In this document: positions 8,771 through 17,652 of the stretch, in pieces
Layout: every line of letters starts with the position of its first letter
Position numbering within the stretch: position 1 is the first letter of the stretch
Source of the DNA: Pseudomonadota bacterium
Lineage (GTDB): Bacteria; Desulfobacterota; Desulfobulbia; Desulfobulbales; JAGXFP01
DNA length: 64,000 bases
Reading direction: 5' to 3'
Assembly: GCA_018814305.1 (NCBI GenBank)
Contig: JAHJAA010000043.1
Coordinates: forward strand, 1-64,000
Program-made: the position numbers and the translations under genes
Notes under the pieces: generated by a model
Databases searched by the model: none
Told to the model about the DNA's origin: nothing
The model's input: the letters and a program-made list of their open reading frames with translations, nothing else

Positions 8771-10693
8771 TTATTTAGGGAGATCCGGCGGACCATCATC
8801 GTCATCATCGTCAACCAGTTCGATCTCAGGGACCACATTATCCGGGAGGGTTAATTCCATTGAGTCGTCAAGAAGCGCTTCCGGTGCCCCAATTTCGTCA
8901 TCCAACAGATCAAGATCAAGATCTTCCGGGGGGGCTAATTCGATATCGTCGACAGAGGAATCCATCAGAGCGGTCAGGTCGACGTCATCTTCTGTTTCTT
9001 CAGGGGCAGCCAGGGATGCTGGCTCTTCCTGGGTTGAAGAGGGCGGTAGGAGATCGGATACATCGATGTCGTTAAGGCCAGGAATCTCGAGGGGTTCGTC
9101 ATCAAGATTCAGATCGCTATCAAGTTCGGCATCGGAGGATTCAGCGGAGATAGCGTCAACCAGGCCTCCATCACTTTCCTCGTCCACATCCATCAACAGG
9201 ACATCGGTTTCATCAAGCAGGAACGGCTCATCATCGTCCTTTGCCACCAGGGGATTTTCAAGTTGAAGATCGAGCTCATCGGCAGGGGGGGCTTCGGTGA
9301 CGGCCTCTACGGTTTCTACGGGAGCGGCCTCGTCTTCATCAAGCATCAGAACATCGGTATCATCAATCAGAAACGGCTTGTCCTCGTCTTTTTCGGTAAG
9401 GGGATTTTCGAGCTCAAGTTTAAGGTCGGCAAGGGGGGGCTCCACCGAAGTGTCGGTGCTTTCATCTTGAACATCGATTTCTTCATCCCCAAGGAGGAGT
9501 GCGGCATCATCATCAGGGAGCTGAAGCGCTTCATCACTGATCGGTACAAGTTCATCCAGATCGTCAATTTCTTCAGTAATTTCCACATCCGGAAGCTCTG
9601 AACTTTTATTGCCAGCCGTGGGTGCAACCTTTTCTTCATATTCCCCGGAAAGTTCTGCTGCTTCGGCAAGCTCATCAAGCAGGGAGTCGTCAAGATCAAG
9701 ATCATTGCCGATTTCTTCATCAAGGGCTTGAAATTGTCCGGTCAGGTCCTCGATGGCTGGTTCTTCTTCGTCGATAAAATCAGGGAGCTCTGGGGCTGGC
9801 TCCATGGGGCCTTCCAGGTTAAGGGGCGATTCACGCAGAATGACGGTATCATCTGATTGGTCCATCTCCTCAACTGCCGGGAAATCGCCGGTCAAGTCCT
9901 CAATGGCGACATCGGTATCGAGGTTGGGGGTTTCCAGGGACATATCGGCCAGGTCTTGTTCGAGATCGGTATCAAGCTCTATCTGGCCTAACTCGACATT
10001 GTCGATATCGATGGTATCAAAATCACCGGTGCCGTCCTGGGCGAAAGCGCCTGAGATTTCGGTCGTAGCATCTCCTGCGATGTCATTATCACCCAGGGCA
10101 TCAGTCCCGAGCTCAGACAGGTCGAGACCGGTATCATCAAGATCGATGTCGGAGAGTTCTGTTTCGGTATCGTCCTCATCAAAGTTCAAGTCGTCTTGAT
10201 TGATGGACGTGGTGGTCGTCGGCACATCTCCAAGATCAAGCTCATGGTCTGAAAATTCGAGATCAGCACTGCGGGTAAAGGGTATACTCTCCGTATCATC
10301 AAGGTCCCCCATGATCTGGGTTGTATCGAGCTGGGTAAGATCAATGGGCATAATCTCACCTAATTCGAGGGCCAGGTCATCGTCATGGGCCATGTCGTCA
10401 TCCAGGGACAGGGCCATGGAATCATCCATGGCTTGGGTGGGCGAAAATTGACCGGTTGAGGTATCGTCGAAATTAATATGGTCTGAATTAAGCGGGGGCA
10501 GGATCTGGGAATCGGAGAAACTATCTTCATCGATGACATCGGGAGTCTGGATGACCGGTCCCAGGAAGAAGGAGATATTGGTTTCGCTGCAGGTACCTTT
10601 CAATTCTCCAATCACCGAAGAAAGATCGTTGGAGCATTTAGCACAGGTCGCAAGATCGTCAAAGGAGATGAATTTACACTTGGGACAACGCAT
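8771..10693 (-). CDS. very acidic zinc-ribbon protein, function unknown
   Basis: The 640-residue protein starts with a zinc ribbon (CPKC...CAKC, residues 3-20). Nearly all the rest is Asp/Glu-rich, low-complexity sequence with no membrane segment. Two copies of an approximately 30-residue unit occur (LELENPLTEKDEDKPFLIDD and LQLENPLVAKDDDEPFLLDE), as do repeated EDLTG(D/Q)F motifs. The start at 10693 follows GAGGAA. Such proteins are probably disordered and may bind basic partners or metal. Homologous zinc-ribbon-plus-acidic proteins are common in deltaproteobacterial genomes as hypotheticals; I know no function. It reads toward tRNA-Phe. Confidence 0.75.
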   Translation of the reverse strand: MRCPKCKFISFDDLATCAKCSNDLSSVIGELKGTCSETNISFFLGPVIQTPDVIDEDSFSDSQILPPLNSDHINFDDTSTGQFSPTQAMDDSMALSLDDDMAHDDDLALELGEIMPIDLTQLDTTQIMGDLDDTESIPFTRSADLEFSDHELDLGDVPTTTTSINQDDLNFDEDDTETELSDIDLDDTGLDLSELGTDALGDNDIAGDATTEISGAFAQDGTGDFDTIDIDNVELGQIELDTDLEQDLADMSLETPNLDTDVAIEDLTGDFPAVEEMDQSDDTVILRESPLNLEGPMEPAPELPDFIDEEEPAIEDLTGQFQALDEEIGNDLDLDDSLLDELAEAAELSGEYEEKVAPTAGNKSSELPDVEITEEIDDLDELVPISDEALQLPDDDAALLLGDEEIDVQDESTDTSVEPPLADLKLELENPLTEKDEDKPFLIDDTDVLMLDEDEAAPVETVEAVTEAPPADELDLQLENPLVAKDDDEPFLLDETDVLLMDVDEESDGGLVDAISAESSDAELDSDLNLDDEPLEIPGLNDIDVSDLLPPSSTQEEPASLAAPEETEDDVDLTALMDSSVDDIELAPPEDLDLDLLDDEIGAPEALLDDSMELTLPDNVVPEIELVDDDDDDGPPDLPK

Positions 10694-11073
10694 CGCAACT
10701 TCCTCAATGTTTTCTAATTGTTTGTTATTACAGGGTATTTTGTAGATGGCGGCGGCGAGGCCCCAGGCCCTGTTCCCAACAGCGGCAATGAAAACTATCC
10801 GAATTTACTCGGTTTTTTTAAAAACGTATAAAAATTGAATATATGTAAATCAATAAAATTTCAACAATTTTTGTAAATATTATAGGTTCTTATTTGAAAA
10901 AAGATAAATATTCATGCTGAATCGGCTGGAAAATTCGGTGGAATTTTCTGTTTTTTTTTATAGATCGGAGAGAGATCTTGTAGAAAAATGAAAAATATCT
11001 GTTAATCATACTTTTTTGATTAATGTGATTCTCTCCCTTTTTTATGAATAGCCAAAGAGCTTGACGGAATACT
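10694..11073. other. AT-rich divergent intergenic region
   Basis: This 380-base stretch lies between the acidic protein and the BamE-like gene and is strikingly AT-rich from about 10800 to 11060. It should contain promoters in both directions. I see no gene and no clear consensus promoter. Confidence 0.5.
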
Positions 11074-11103
11074 ATGAATGTATTGCATTGTATCTCACGG
11101 ATC

Positions 11104-11481
11104 ATGAGTTGGAAAAGGATTATCCTGTTCGGTCTTGGCGGAATCTTAGTATTGATCTCCGGTTGTGGACTCGGCACGCCGGTTCGCCATTTATCTTCAG
11201 ATGTTTGCCTGGTGTTGCCGGAGAAAACCAGCCGGGAGCAGGTTCAGGTATATCTGGGAGACCCTGATCAGATCCAGCGCCCAGGATCAGGGGCTGAGGT
11301 CTGGATTTACATGAAGGTAAACCGGGATCTGGTTCGGAATATGCCCTTGGTCGGTGATTCTCTCGGTAGTCAGGACTATGAGGTGGTCACTGTAACCTTT
11401 GACGGCGAATTGGTGAGTACCTGCGTTTATCGGCAATTGAGTGATGAAGAGTTCCGACAGCTTGGAGAAGTGACGGATTGA
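11104..11481 (+). CDS. BamE/SmpA-like outer membrane lipoprotein
   Basis: The protein has a lipoprotein signal (MSWKRII, hydrophobic core, lipobox ISGC) and a small SmpA/OmlA-like domain (SREQVQVYLGDPD, EVWIYM, VVTVTFDGELVSTCVY). In the BAM complex BamE helps insert beta-barrel proteins; this divergent copy may do a related job or be a separate small lipoprotein. I prefer the ATG at 11104 because it gives a classic signal peptide; an in-frame ATG at 11074 adds ten residues. Ribosome binding sites are weak at both. The gene overlaps pcm by 4 bases. Confidence 0.7.
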   Translation: MSWKRIILFGLGGILVLISGCGLGTPVRHLSSDVCLVLPEKTSREQVQVYLGDPDQIQRPGSGAEVWIYMKVNRDLVRNMPLVGDSLGSQDYEVVTVTFDGELVSTCVYRQLSDEEFRQLGEVTD

Positions 11482-12137
11482 AGCTGAGTGATTTAAAAAG
11501 ATATGCCAAAGTCCGTGAACGGATGATCCGTGAACAGCTGTTGTCCCGTAACATCACCGATCAGCGGGTTCTTGAGGCCATGGCCGGGATTCCGAGACAT
11601 ATCTTTGTCGAAGAAGCCCTCGAAAGCCAGGCCTATGGGGATTTCCCTTTGCCGATCGGGGAGGGGCAGACTATCTCCCAGCCCTATATTGTCGCTCTCA
11701 TGACCCAGATGCTCAGTTTGCAGGGAAGTGAGAAGGTTCTGGAGGTTGGCACTGGGTGTGGGTATCAGACAGCTATTCTCGCCCGTCTTGCCGAGACCGT
11801 GTATTCGGTGGAACGGATCAAAAAACTGCTGGCTCGGGCCCGGATTAATCTGGATCGGGTGCAATGTTTCAATGCCCTGTGCAAGGTTGATGACGGCACC
11901 CTGGGCTGGCCGGAAAATGGTCCGTATGATGCGATCATGGTTACGGCCGGTGGCCCGGAGATTCCGGCGGCCTTGCTGGAACAGTTGGCAGATCCAGGGA
12001 TTATGGTGATTCCGGTGGGTGATCGGATTAGTCAACAGCTGACCAGAATCGTGAAAATGAATGGACAGATCACCCATGAGGCCGGGGAAAGTGTTCGTTT
12101 TGTCAATTTGATCGGTCGGCAGGGGTGGCAGGAATGA
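11478..12137 (+). CDS. pcm: protein-L-isoaspartate O-methyltransferase
   Basis: The 219-residue protein is a full-length Pcm. It shows RERMIREQL, the substrate loop GEGQTISQPYIVALM, SAM motif I (VLEVGTGCGYQTAILA) and a final VRFVNLIGRQGW. It methylates isoaspartyl residues in aged proteins so that they can return to aspartate. Translation starts at TTG (11478) overlapping the previous stop, so it is coupled to the lipoprotein. The DedA-like gene overlaps its own stop. Confidence 0.95.
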   Translation: MKLSDLKRYAKVRERMIREQLLSRNITDQRVLEAMAGIPRHIFVEEALESQAYGDFPLPIGEGQTISQPYIVALMTQMLSLQGSEKVLEVGTGCGYQTAILARLAETVYSVERIKKLLARARINLDRVQCFNALCKVDDGTLGWPENGPYDAIMVTAGGPEIPAALLEQLADPGIMVIPVGDRISQQLTRIVKMNGQITHEAGESVRFVNLIGRQGWQE

Positions 12138-12757
12138 GTGGTGTTGAAGAAGTGGACCCCGTGGGAAAATCCGGGCTGATCCGAAGGCTCTATGACTGGA
12201 TCATGGCCTGGCTGCAGACCTCGTATGGGGTTTGGGTCCTGTTTCTGGTGGCGGTGGCAGAATCCTCATTTTTTCCGATCCCTCCCGATGTTTTTTTAAT
12301 GGCCCTTTGTATCAGCCTGCCCAAGAGGGCCTTTCGGTATGCCGCCATCTGTGCGGCGGGGTCGGTTTTAGGCGGCGCCATCGGGTATGGTTTGGGCCTG
12401 GGATTCATGGAGACGGTGGGGAGCCGGATCATCGCGCTTTACGGCTTAACCGACAAGTATGAGGTCGTTCAGCAACTCTATCACCAGTATGATGTCTGGG
12501 CGGTGGGGGCAGCCGGCTTTACTCCGCTTCCCTATAAACTGTTCACCATTACCGCCGGTGCCTTTCACATCAATTTTGCCACCTTTCTGCTGGTATCGCT
12601 TGTTTCCCGGTCGGCCCGTTTTTTCTTGGTGGCCGCATTGATCCATCGGTTTGGCGCTCCGATCAGAATCTTTATCGAAAAGTACTTCAATATCTTATCC
12701 ATTCTTTTTCTGGTTCTGTTGATCGGCGGCTTTGCCCTGATTAAAGTGTTGCTCTGA
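12134..12757 (+). CDS. DedA/YqaA-family membrane protein (VTT domain)
   Basis: The 207-residue protein has the SNARE-associated/VTT layout: ESSFFPIPPDVFLMAL, a glycine-rich segment GSVLGGAIGYGLG, GFTPLPYKLFTITAGAF, and a hydrophobic C-terminal helix (about 180-205). DedA relatives act in the inner membrane in lipid-carrier recycling and envelope homeostasis. The start at 12134 makes an ATGA overlap with pcm and lies 8 bases after AGGGG. Its 3' end overlaps the convergent mtaD gene by 17 bases. Confidence 0.88.
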   Translation: MSGVEEVDPVGKSGLIRRLYDWIMAWLQTSYGVWVLFLVAVAESSFFPIPPDVFLMALCISLPKRAFRYAAICAAGSVLGGAIGYGLGLGFMETVGSRIIALYGLTDKYEVVQQLYHQYDVWAVGAAGFTPLPYKLFTITAGAFHINFATFLLVSLVSRSARFFLVAALIHRFGAPIRIFIEKYFNILSILFLVLLIGGFALIKVLL

Positions 12758-14045
12758 TCGTCTGGGCTAGGAGGTTGACCTGTTTGATGGTTTCCTGCAG
12801 ATCAATGGTCAAGAGTTTTCGGTCGGCCATGACCAGGCGGCCGTTGATGATTACATGGGAGACATCTCCGCCCGAGGCCGAATACGTCAAAAGGGAGGGG
12901 ATATCGTACCGGGGAGAGAGATGGGGGGCGCTCAGGTCAAGCATGATCACGTCTGCTGCCCTTCCTGGGGCCAAACGTCCGGTTGGTAGACCTAGGGCCC
13001 CTGCCCCGCCTGATGTGGCCATGGTGACCATATTGACGGCCGGCATGGTGGTAGGATCCCGGGAGATAACCTTGTGAAGTTTAGCGGCCATATCCATCTC
13101 TCCGAAGAGATCCAGATTGTTGTTGCTGGCGCAGCCATCGGTACCGAGACCCACCGGGATTCCCGCCTTGATCATTTCGGTCAGCGGGGCGACCCCGGAG
13201 GCCAGTTTCATATTACTCTCCGGGCAGGTGACCACAGCCGCCCCCGTTTTTTGCATCAGCTTTAGATCCTCCTCCTTAAACCATACCCCGTGGATACAGA
13301 TCGTTCGGTCATCCAGCACTCCAAGTTGGTCTAAATACCCAAGGGGTGTTTTCCCATGCAGTTCAATGGAGTTTTGGACCTCTTCCTCGGTTTCGGCCAC
13401 ATGGATGAAAAAACGACATTGTTTATCGCGGGCCATCTCCTTGGCCTGGATTAAGGTCTCGGCGCTGCAGGTGTAGGGTGAATGACAGAAAACAGCCGGG
13501 GTGATCAGGGGATGGCCCTGCCATTGATCGATAAAGGTCGCTGCGGTGGCGACGTTTTTAGAAGGATCCGGGACTCCAGGAGCCGGAAAATCGATGACGC
13601 CCTGGGCAGCAACGGCCCGCATACCCGCATCGGCCAAAGCCTGGGCGACCCGCTCTTCGAAAAAATAGCTGTCGGCCACGGTGGTGGTTCCGGACCTGAT
13701 CATCTCAGCGGCGGCCAGCATCGTACAGTGATAAACCATCTCCGCGCTCACCATTCTGGCCTCGGCGGGAAAGATATGCTCCTGAAGCCAGATCATGAGT
13801 GGCAGGTCGTCGGCTAATCCCCGGAACAGGGTCATGGGGCAGTGATTATGGCAGTTGACCAACCCAGGCATGACCAAATGATCTCGGCCGTCGATGATCT
13901 GCACCTCGGGAGGGTATTCACCAAGTTCAGCCATTGGGCCGATTCTGTCGATCAGACCGTTGGCAAGCGTGATGAAACCGGAGGAAAGCGTTTGACCGCT
14001 ATCCAGCAGGATAAGAGCGTTGGTGATGATGATGGTTTCCAGCAT
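12741..14045 (-). CDS. mtaD: 5-methylthioadenosine/S-adenosylhomocysteine deaminase
   Basis: The 434-residue amidohydrolase shows the metal and catalytic motifs of the MtaD/TrzN group: GLVNCHNHCPMTLFRGLADD, HVAETEEEV, CIHGVWF, GTDGCASNNNLDLFGEM. MtaD deaminates methylthioadenosine and SAH to inosyl forms, salvaging SAM by-products. The ATG at 14045 follows GGAG; an upstream in-frame codon at 14069 has none. The spermidine-synthase-like gene upstream on the same strand would, if active, generate methylthioadenosine, so the pairing makes sense. Confidence 0.9.
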   Translation of the reverse strand: MLETIIITNALILLDSGQTLSSGFITLANGLIDRIGPMAELGEYPPEVQIIDGRDHLVMPGLVNCHNHCPMTLFRGLADDLPLMIWLQEHIFPAEARMVSAEMVYHCTMLAAAEMIRSGTTTVADSYFFEERVAQALADAGMRAVAAQGVIDFPAPGVPDPSKNVATAATFIDQWQGHPLITPAVFCHSPYTCSAETLIQAKEMARDKQCRFFIHVAETEEEVQNSIELHGKTPLGYLDQLGVLDDRTICIHGVWFKEEDLKLMQKTGAAVVTCPESNMKLASGVAPLTEMIKAGIPVGLGTDGCASNNNLDLFGEMDMAAKLHKVISRDPTTMPAVNMVTMATSGGAGALGLPTGRLAPGRAADVIMLDLSAPHLSPRYDIPSLLTYSASGGDVSHVIINGRLVMADRKLLTIDLQETIKQVNLLAQTIRATL

Positions 14046-14249
14046 GGGAAATTCTCCGTCCGTGATCACAGGATGCGCGAAAACAGCTCATGGCCGGGCA
14101 TAGACACCCTGGACTTGATATTTGATTCTGCCTTGTCGTCGCAATCGGCTGGGGCTTGCGTGGGTTTGGGTTCGTGGGAAACCGGTTTATGCCATCAGCA
14201 TGGCAAAGGTTGTCCCTGACTTTTGCGTACAGATAATTTCTGCACCAGT

Positions 14250-14981
14250 TCAGTATCCGTTTTGGGGCGGCTGGTTTTTTGCGGTTCGAGGTTGCCGGGG
14301 GTCGGGTGATTTCTCGGCGATATACACCACATGGCGGCGTCCGCCACGACCCGGGCGTTGCCGATTGACGGAAAATCCAGCGGCGTGCAGACGATTTTCA
14401 AAGGCCTGGTCCGGATCTTCGGACCAAACAGCAAAGACCCCATCCTTGGTCAAGGCGTGACAGCTTAACCGTAATGCCTGGTCACCGTAAAAATATTTGC
14501 CCCGCCCCTGATCTCCTTCATAGGGCCCTTCGTACAGATCAAGAATAATGCCATCAAAGCGGGTTCTTTTGCCTTTCCCGTCAGTATTTCGGATCACTGC
14601 AGCAACATCATCAATCACCATCGTGACTCGCTGGTCGTCAACGGCCCTGGCGGTAATCTGGGCAATCGGCCCCCGGCACCATTTGACCACGATTGGGTTC
14701 AATTCGGCGACCAGGACTTGGGCGCCAGGGGGGAGATGGTCAAGGGCCGCCTTCAGGGTGAATCCCATCCCCAAACCACCGATCAACACTCGGGGGTTTA
14801 TTTTATTTTTCAGGGACGCGCAGGCCAGCTTCGCCAAAACCATCTCGGACTGGTTTGCTGAGGAGTTCATCAGCACCCGACCGCCAATGGTGATCAGAAA
14901 GTCCGTCTCGCCCCGCTGGCGAAGATCGAGAAGCCCTTCATCGGTATCAATACTGTCGATAATCCGCCATGGCTGAGCCAT
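14250..14981 (-). CDS. spermidine synthase-like methyltransferase-fold protein
   Basis: The 243-residue protein has the spermine/spermidine synthase Rossmann fold: VLIGGLGMGFTLKAAL as the nucleoside-binding loop, VLVAELNPIVVKW with the acidic ribose ligand, a VIDDV segment and ILDLYEGPYEG at the catalytic aspartate position. It lacks the full N-terminal beta domain and the classical GGGDG loop, so aminopropyl transfer is uncertain. The C-terminal 25 residues are Arg/Pro/Gln-rich. It is followed on the same strand by mtaD after about 200 bases. Confidence 0.75.
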   Translation of the reverse strand: MAQPWRIIDSIDTDEGLLDLRQRGETDFLITIGGRVLMNSSANQSEMVLAKLACASLKNKINPRVLIGGLGMGFTLKAALDHLPPGAQVLVAELNPIVVKWCRGPIAQITARAVDDQRVTMVIDDVAAVIRNTDGKGKRTRFDGIILDLYEGPYEGDQGRGKYFYGDQALRLSCHALTKDGVFAVWSEDPDQAFENRLHAAGFSVNRQRPGRGGRRHVVYIAEKSPDPRQPRTAKNQPPQNGY

Positions 14982-15073
14982 TTATTATTCGCCCCCTCTT
15001 TCCGAAGATGTATTCATGATATTTTAGGCGATGAGCGTGGTCTTGCGCTATGTATTGGCATCAAAAAATCGAA

Positions 15074-15106
15074 TAAAAAAAGCCCTGAGCGATCAGGGCT
15101 TTTTTA
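15074..15106. terminator. bidirectional terminator after tRNA-Leu
   Basis: The stem AGCCCTGA/TCAGGGCT is flanked by A and T tracts (15074-15080, 15100-15105), so it can work in both directions. It lies about 30 bases beyond the tRNA-Leu 3' end on the minus strand. Confidence 0.88.
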
Positions 15107-15134
15107 TTCACCGGGTTGGACCCGGATTATCAAC

Positions 15135-15221
15135 TGGTGCCGGAGGTCGGAATCGAACCGACATGACCTTGCGGTCGCGGGATTTTGAGTCCCGTGCGTC
15201 TACCAGTTTCACCACTCCGGC
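15135..15221 (-). tRNA. tRNA-Leu (CAA)
   Basis: This 87-nt class II tRNA on the minus strand begins GCCGGAGTGGTGAAACTGG. The anticodon loop CTCAAAA gives anticodon CAA. It has a long variable arm (GACCGCAAGGTC), T-loop GGTTCGATTCC, discriminator A and an encoded CCA. Confidence 0.97.
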
Positions 15222-15268
15222 ATGATTCAATCGAGGGAGAAAAACAGCTGGTCTCCCAAAGAAGGTGG

Positions 15269-15296
15269 ATTATACAAATTTCCCTTTTAAGCGCAA
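15269..15296 (-). promoter_or_regulatory. probable promoter of tRNA-Leu
   Basis: On the minus strand a perfect TATAAT (15269-15274) is preceded at 16 bases by TTGCGC (15291-15296). It lies about 48 bases upstream of the tRNA. Confidence 0.5.
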
Positions 15297-15434
15297 ACAA
15301 AAAATAATCTTTTCGGCCGATCCGCTGAATATCCGACTGCAGATAACGATTTTTTTTGCAGGTGGTTACTATAACGGGCAGAGGTGATTTTGGTTCAACG
15401 CCAAGGAGGGTTGATTCCTTGGGGGAGTAACGGG

Positions 15435-15998
15435 TCAGGAGGAAGGAGCCAGGAACAGCTTCTGAAAACGGTAGAAATAGTCGAAGCCGGACCAGATAGT
15501 CAGGATCAGGGAAAAGACCAGGATTACCAGGCCGATCTGGTGCAGGAAGGGGATGGGTAGGAGGGTCTCCGGGAAGATCAACACGCAGAGGGCAGTGTAC
15601 TGCATCACCGATTTAATTTTACCCAGTCCGCTGGCCGCAACCACAATTCCCGATGAGGCGGCAACTCCACGGAGACCGGTGACCATCAGTTCGCGGGCGA
15701 GGATCAGGACGCTGATCCAGGCAGGGACCCGGAACATGGGAATCAGCATGATCAGGGCCACGGTTACCAGAACCTTGTCAGCCAGAGGATCCATGAGTTT
15801 TCCGAGAACTGTTTCACTCTTATGCTTCCTGGCAAAGTAACCGTCGGCCAGATCGGTGAGCGCGGCGGACAGAAAAATAACAAAGGAGAGGAGCTCGACC
15901 CACTGACTGGAGCCAGGTACAAGACAGAAAAGAAGGACCGGTACCACCGCAAAACGGTAACCGGTCAAGAGATTAGGCAGAGTAAGAATATGTTTCAT
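15435..15998 (-). CDS. pgsA: CDP-diacylglycerol-glycerol-3-phosphate 3-phosphatidyltransferase
   Basis: The 187-residue membrane protein has the CDP-alcohol phosphatidyltransferase signature DG-x2-AR-x8-G-x3-D-x3-D (in DLADGYFARKH through LMDPLADK, about residues 47-73) and several hydrophobic helices. It makes phosphatidylglycerol phosphate, the precursor of PG and cardiolipin, in the inner membrane. The start has little ribosome binding site. It follows a lytic transglycosylase on the same strand, separated by an inverted-repeat element. Confidence 0.95.
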   Translation of the reverse strand: MKHILTLPNLLTGYRFAVVPVLLFCLVPGSSQWVELLSFVIFLSAALTDLADGYFARKHKSETVLGKLMDPLADKVLVTVALIMLIPMFRVPAWISVLILARELMVTGLRGVAASSGIVVAASGLGKIKSVMQYTALCVLIFPETLLPIPFLHQIGLVILVFSLILTIWSGFDYFYRFQKLFLAPSS

Positions 15999-16080
15999 TT
16001 GATTTGTATAGCACTTAAATTATCCGCTTTCAACCGGGAAGCTGTTGGGGGGCAGAAAATTAACGATCATAGAAACCATT

Positions 16081-16250
16081 TAGTTTCCATCCAGAAACGA
16101 GGATTTTTGTTCGAGAGCAAGGCGCGAAGGCGACGAAAAAGCGGAGCGTACTTGGGTACGTGAGCATTTTTCGGCAACTGAGCAACGCAGCTATCGGACA
16201 GGTAAGCGAGCTTGCGAGACTCCGAAAAGACCGTTTCTGGACGGAAACTA
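16081..16250. repeat. 170-bp inverted-repeat element (MITE- or BIME-like)
   Basis: The ends are TAGTTTCCATCCAGAAACG at 16081 and its near-exact complement at 16231-16250 (18 of 20 match). The interior is GC-rich with a short CGTAC/GTACG palindrome near 16147-16160 and no coding frame. A solo copy of the right end lies at 31498-31516, so this is a dispersed family. It sits between the lytic transglycosylase and pgsA. Confidence 0.75.
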
Positions 16251-16281
16251 TTTAGGTGTACACGATACTTTTTGCAACGGC

Positions 16282-16995
16282 TTAGGGTCCGGAAGGGGTA
16301 TAAAAATTTTTGGCCCAGCGTTTCGATGGTGAAGAGGCATCTTTGAACTGTTGATAATAGAAATCAACCCTTTTGATATAGCTGATCGTTTCAGGGAAAT
16401 CGGGAATCCGGCCCAGGGTTTTCACCTTGTTCGGGCCTGCATTGTAGGCGGCTAGCGACAGGCGCAAATCTCCTTTGAAAAGGCCGAGGACCTTTCGCAG
16501 ATATCGAGTTCCACCGATGATATTCTCCCTGGGATCAAATGGGTCGGAAATCATCATTTCATCGGCGGTGCCCGGCATCAGTTGCATGAGGCCCAAGGCG
16601 CCTCTCTTGGAAACGGCCTGGAAATTGAAATTTGACTCCGCCTTGATGATGGCCTTCACCAGTCGGGGATCGATCTGATAGGTGCGCGCGGCAAGACGGA
16701 TGGTGGGGTCATAAAATGTTTGAGGATCTTCGTCCCAATCTGGAATTATCGGCGGGGCAAGATGACTGATGAGCCGGTCCAGGCTGCCTTTGCTGTCGGC
16801 TTCATCCTGGTTCCGGATCATCAGTTGGTATTTAGGGTCTTCCGGGACATTGGTGAAATGAACGACACCGCTTGGATCCACAAAGGAGTAAATCGTAGCG
16901 TACCCCCGCGAAGATATCAGGATTACACTGAGTGTGGCAAGGCAAACCGCGGTTATTCGAATCCAGGCTATCGTTCCCATGTTCCCATAGTACAT
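16282..16995 (-). CDS. lytic transglycosylase with DUF4124-like N-terminus
   Basis: The 237-residue protein has an N-terminal hydrophobic export signal, a short DUF4124-like segment (IYSFVDPSGVVHFTNVPEDP), then an Slt domain with catalytic Glu in KAESNF, GLMQLMPGTA and LSLAAYNAGP. It cleaves peptidoglycan glycan strands to 1,6-anhydro products in the periplasm. The ATG at 16995 lies just after the fsa stop; an ATG at 16980 is also possible. Neither has a strong ribosome binding site. Confidence 0.92.
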   Translation of the reverse strand: MYYGNMGTIAWIRITAVCLATLSVILISSRGYATIYSFVDPSGVVHFTNVPEDPKYQLMIRNQDEADSKGSLDRLISHLAPPIIPDWDEDPQTFYDPTIRLAARTYQIDPRLVKAIIKAESNFNFQAVSKRGALGLMQLMPGTADEMMISDPFDPRENIIGGTRYLRKVLGLFKGDLRLSLAAYNAGPNKVKTLGRIPDFPETISYIKRVDFYYQQFKDASSPSKRWAKNFYTPSGP

Positions 16996-16998
16996 CAA

Positions 16999-17640
16999 TT
17001 ATGAACGCTTTTTCCAGTCGGCAAGAAAGTTTTCAATACCGATATCGGTTAAGGGGTGTTTGGCCAATTGCGCGATCACCTTGAAGGGGATGGTTGCGAT
17101 ATCGGCTCCGATCAGTGCCGACTCAACCACATGCATGGGAGTCCGAATACTGGCCACAATGACCTCGCTGGGGAAACCGTAGTTATCCAGGATGGTCATG
17201 ATATCGGAAATCAGATCCATGCCGTTCAGTGAGATATCGTCAAGCCGACCGACAAACGGGCTGATATAGGCGGCCCCGGCCTTGGCGGCCAACAAGGCCT
17301 GGGAGGCCGAGAAGACCAGGGTGACATTGGTCCTTATTCCCTCGGCGGCAAACATTCGGACCGCCTTGAGTCCTTCGGTGATCATCGGAACCTTGATAAC
17401 GATATTTTCATTGATCTTGGCTAATTTTTTTCCTTCCTTGACCATGCCATCAGCCTCAAGACTGACGACTTCAGCGCTGATCGGGCCGTCAACCAACGAG
17501 CAAATTTCCTTAAGGATATCCTCAAACGTACCGGTCTCTTTGGCGATCAGTGAGGGATTGGTGGTGACGCCGTCCACCATACCCATGGCTACAGCCTGCT
17601 TGATTTCAGCGATATTGGCGGTGTCGATAAAGAACTTCAT
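16999..17640 (-). CDS. fsa: transaldolase-like fructose-6-phosphate aldolase
   Basis: The 213-residue protein is the short transaldolase type: [42 protein letters not shown] with the Schiff-base lysine, [19 protein letters not shown] and SPFVGRLDD. Members act as transaldolase or fructose-6-phosphate aldolase; sequence alone does not separate them. AAGGAG precedes the start. It is 12 bases after the YHS-domain gene. Confidence 0.92.
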   Translation of the reverse strand: MKFFIDTANIAEIKQAVAMGMVDGVTTNPSLIAKETGTFEDILKEICSLVDGPISAEVVSLEADGMVKEGKKLAKINENIVIKVPMITEGLKAVRMFAAEGIRTNVTLVFSASQALLAAKAGAAYISPFVGRLDDISLNGMDLISDIMTILDNYGFPSEVIVASIRTPMHVVESALIGADIATIPFKVIAQLAKHPLTDIGIENFLADWKKRS

Positions 17641-17652
17641 GGGGGCTCTCCT

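Noticed and set aside
9753-10199. 148-codon + strand Ser-rich frame
   Set aside because: It is the antisense of Asp/Glu codons in the acidic protein, which read as Ser and Val.
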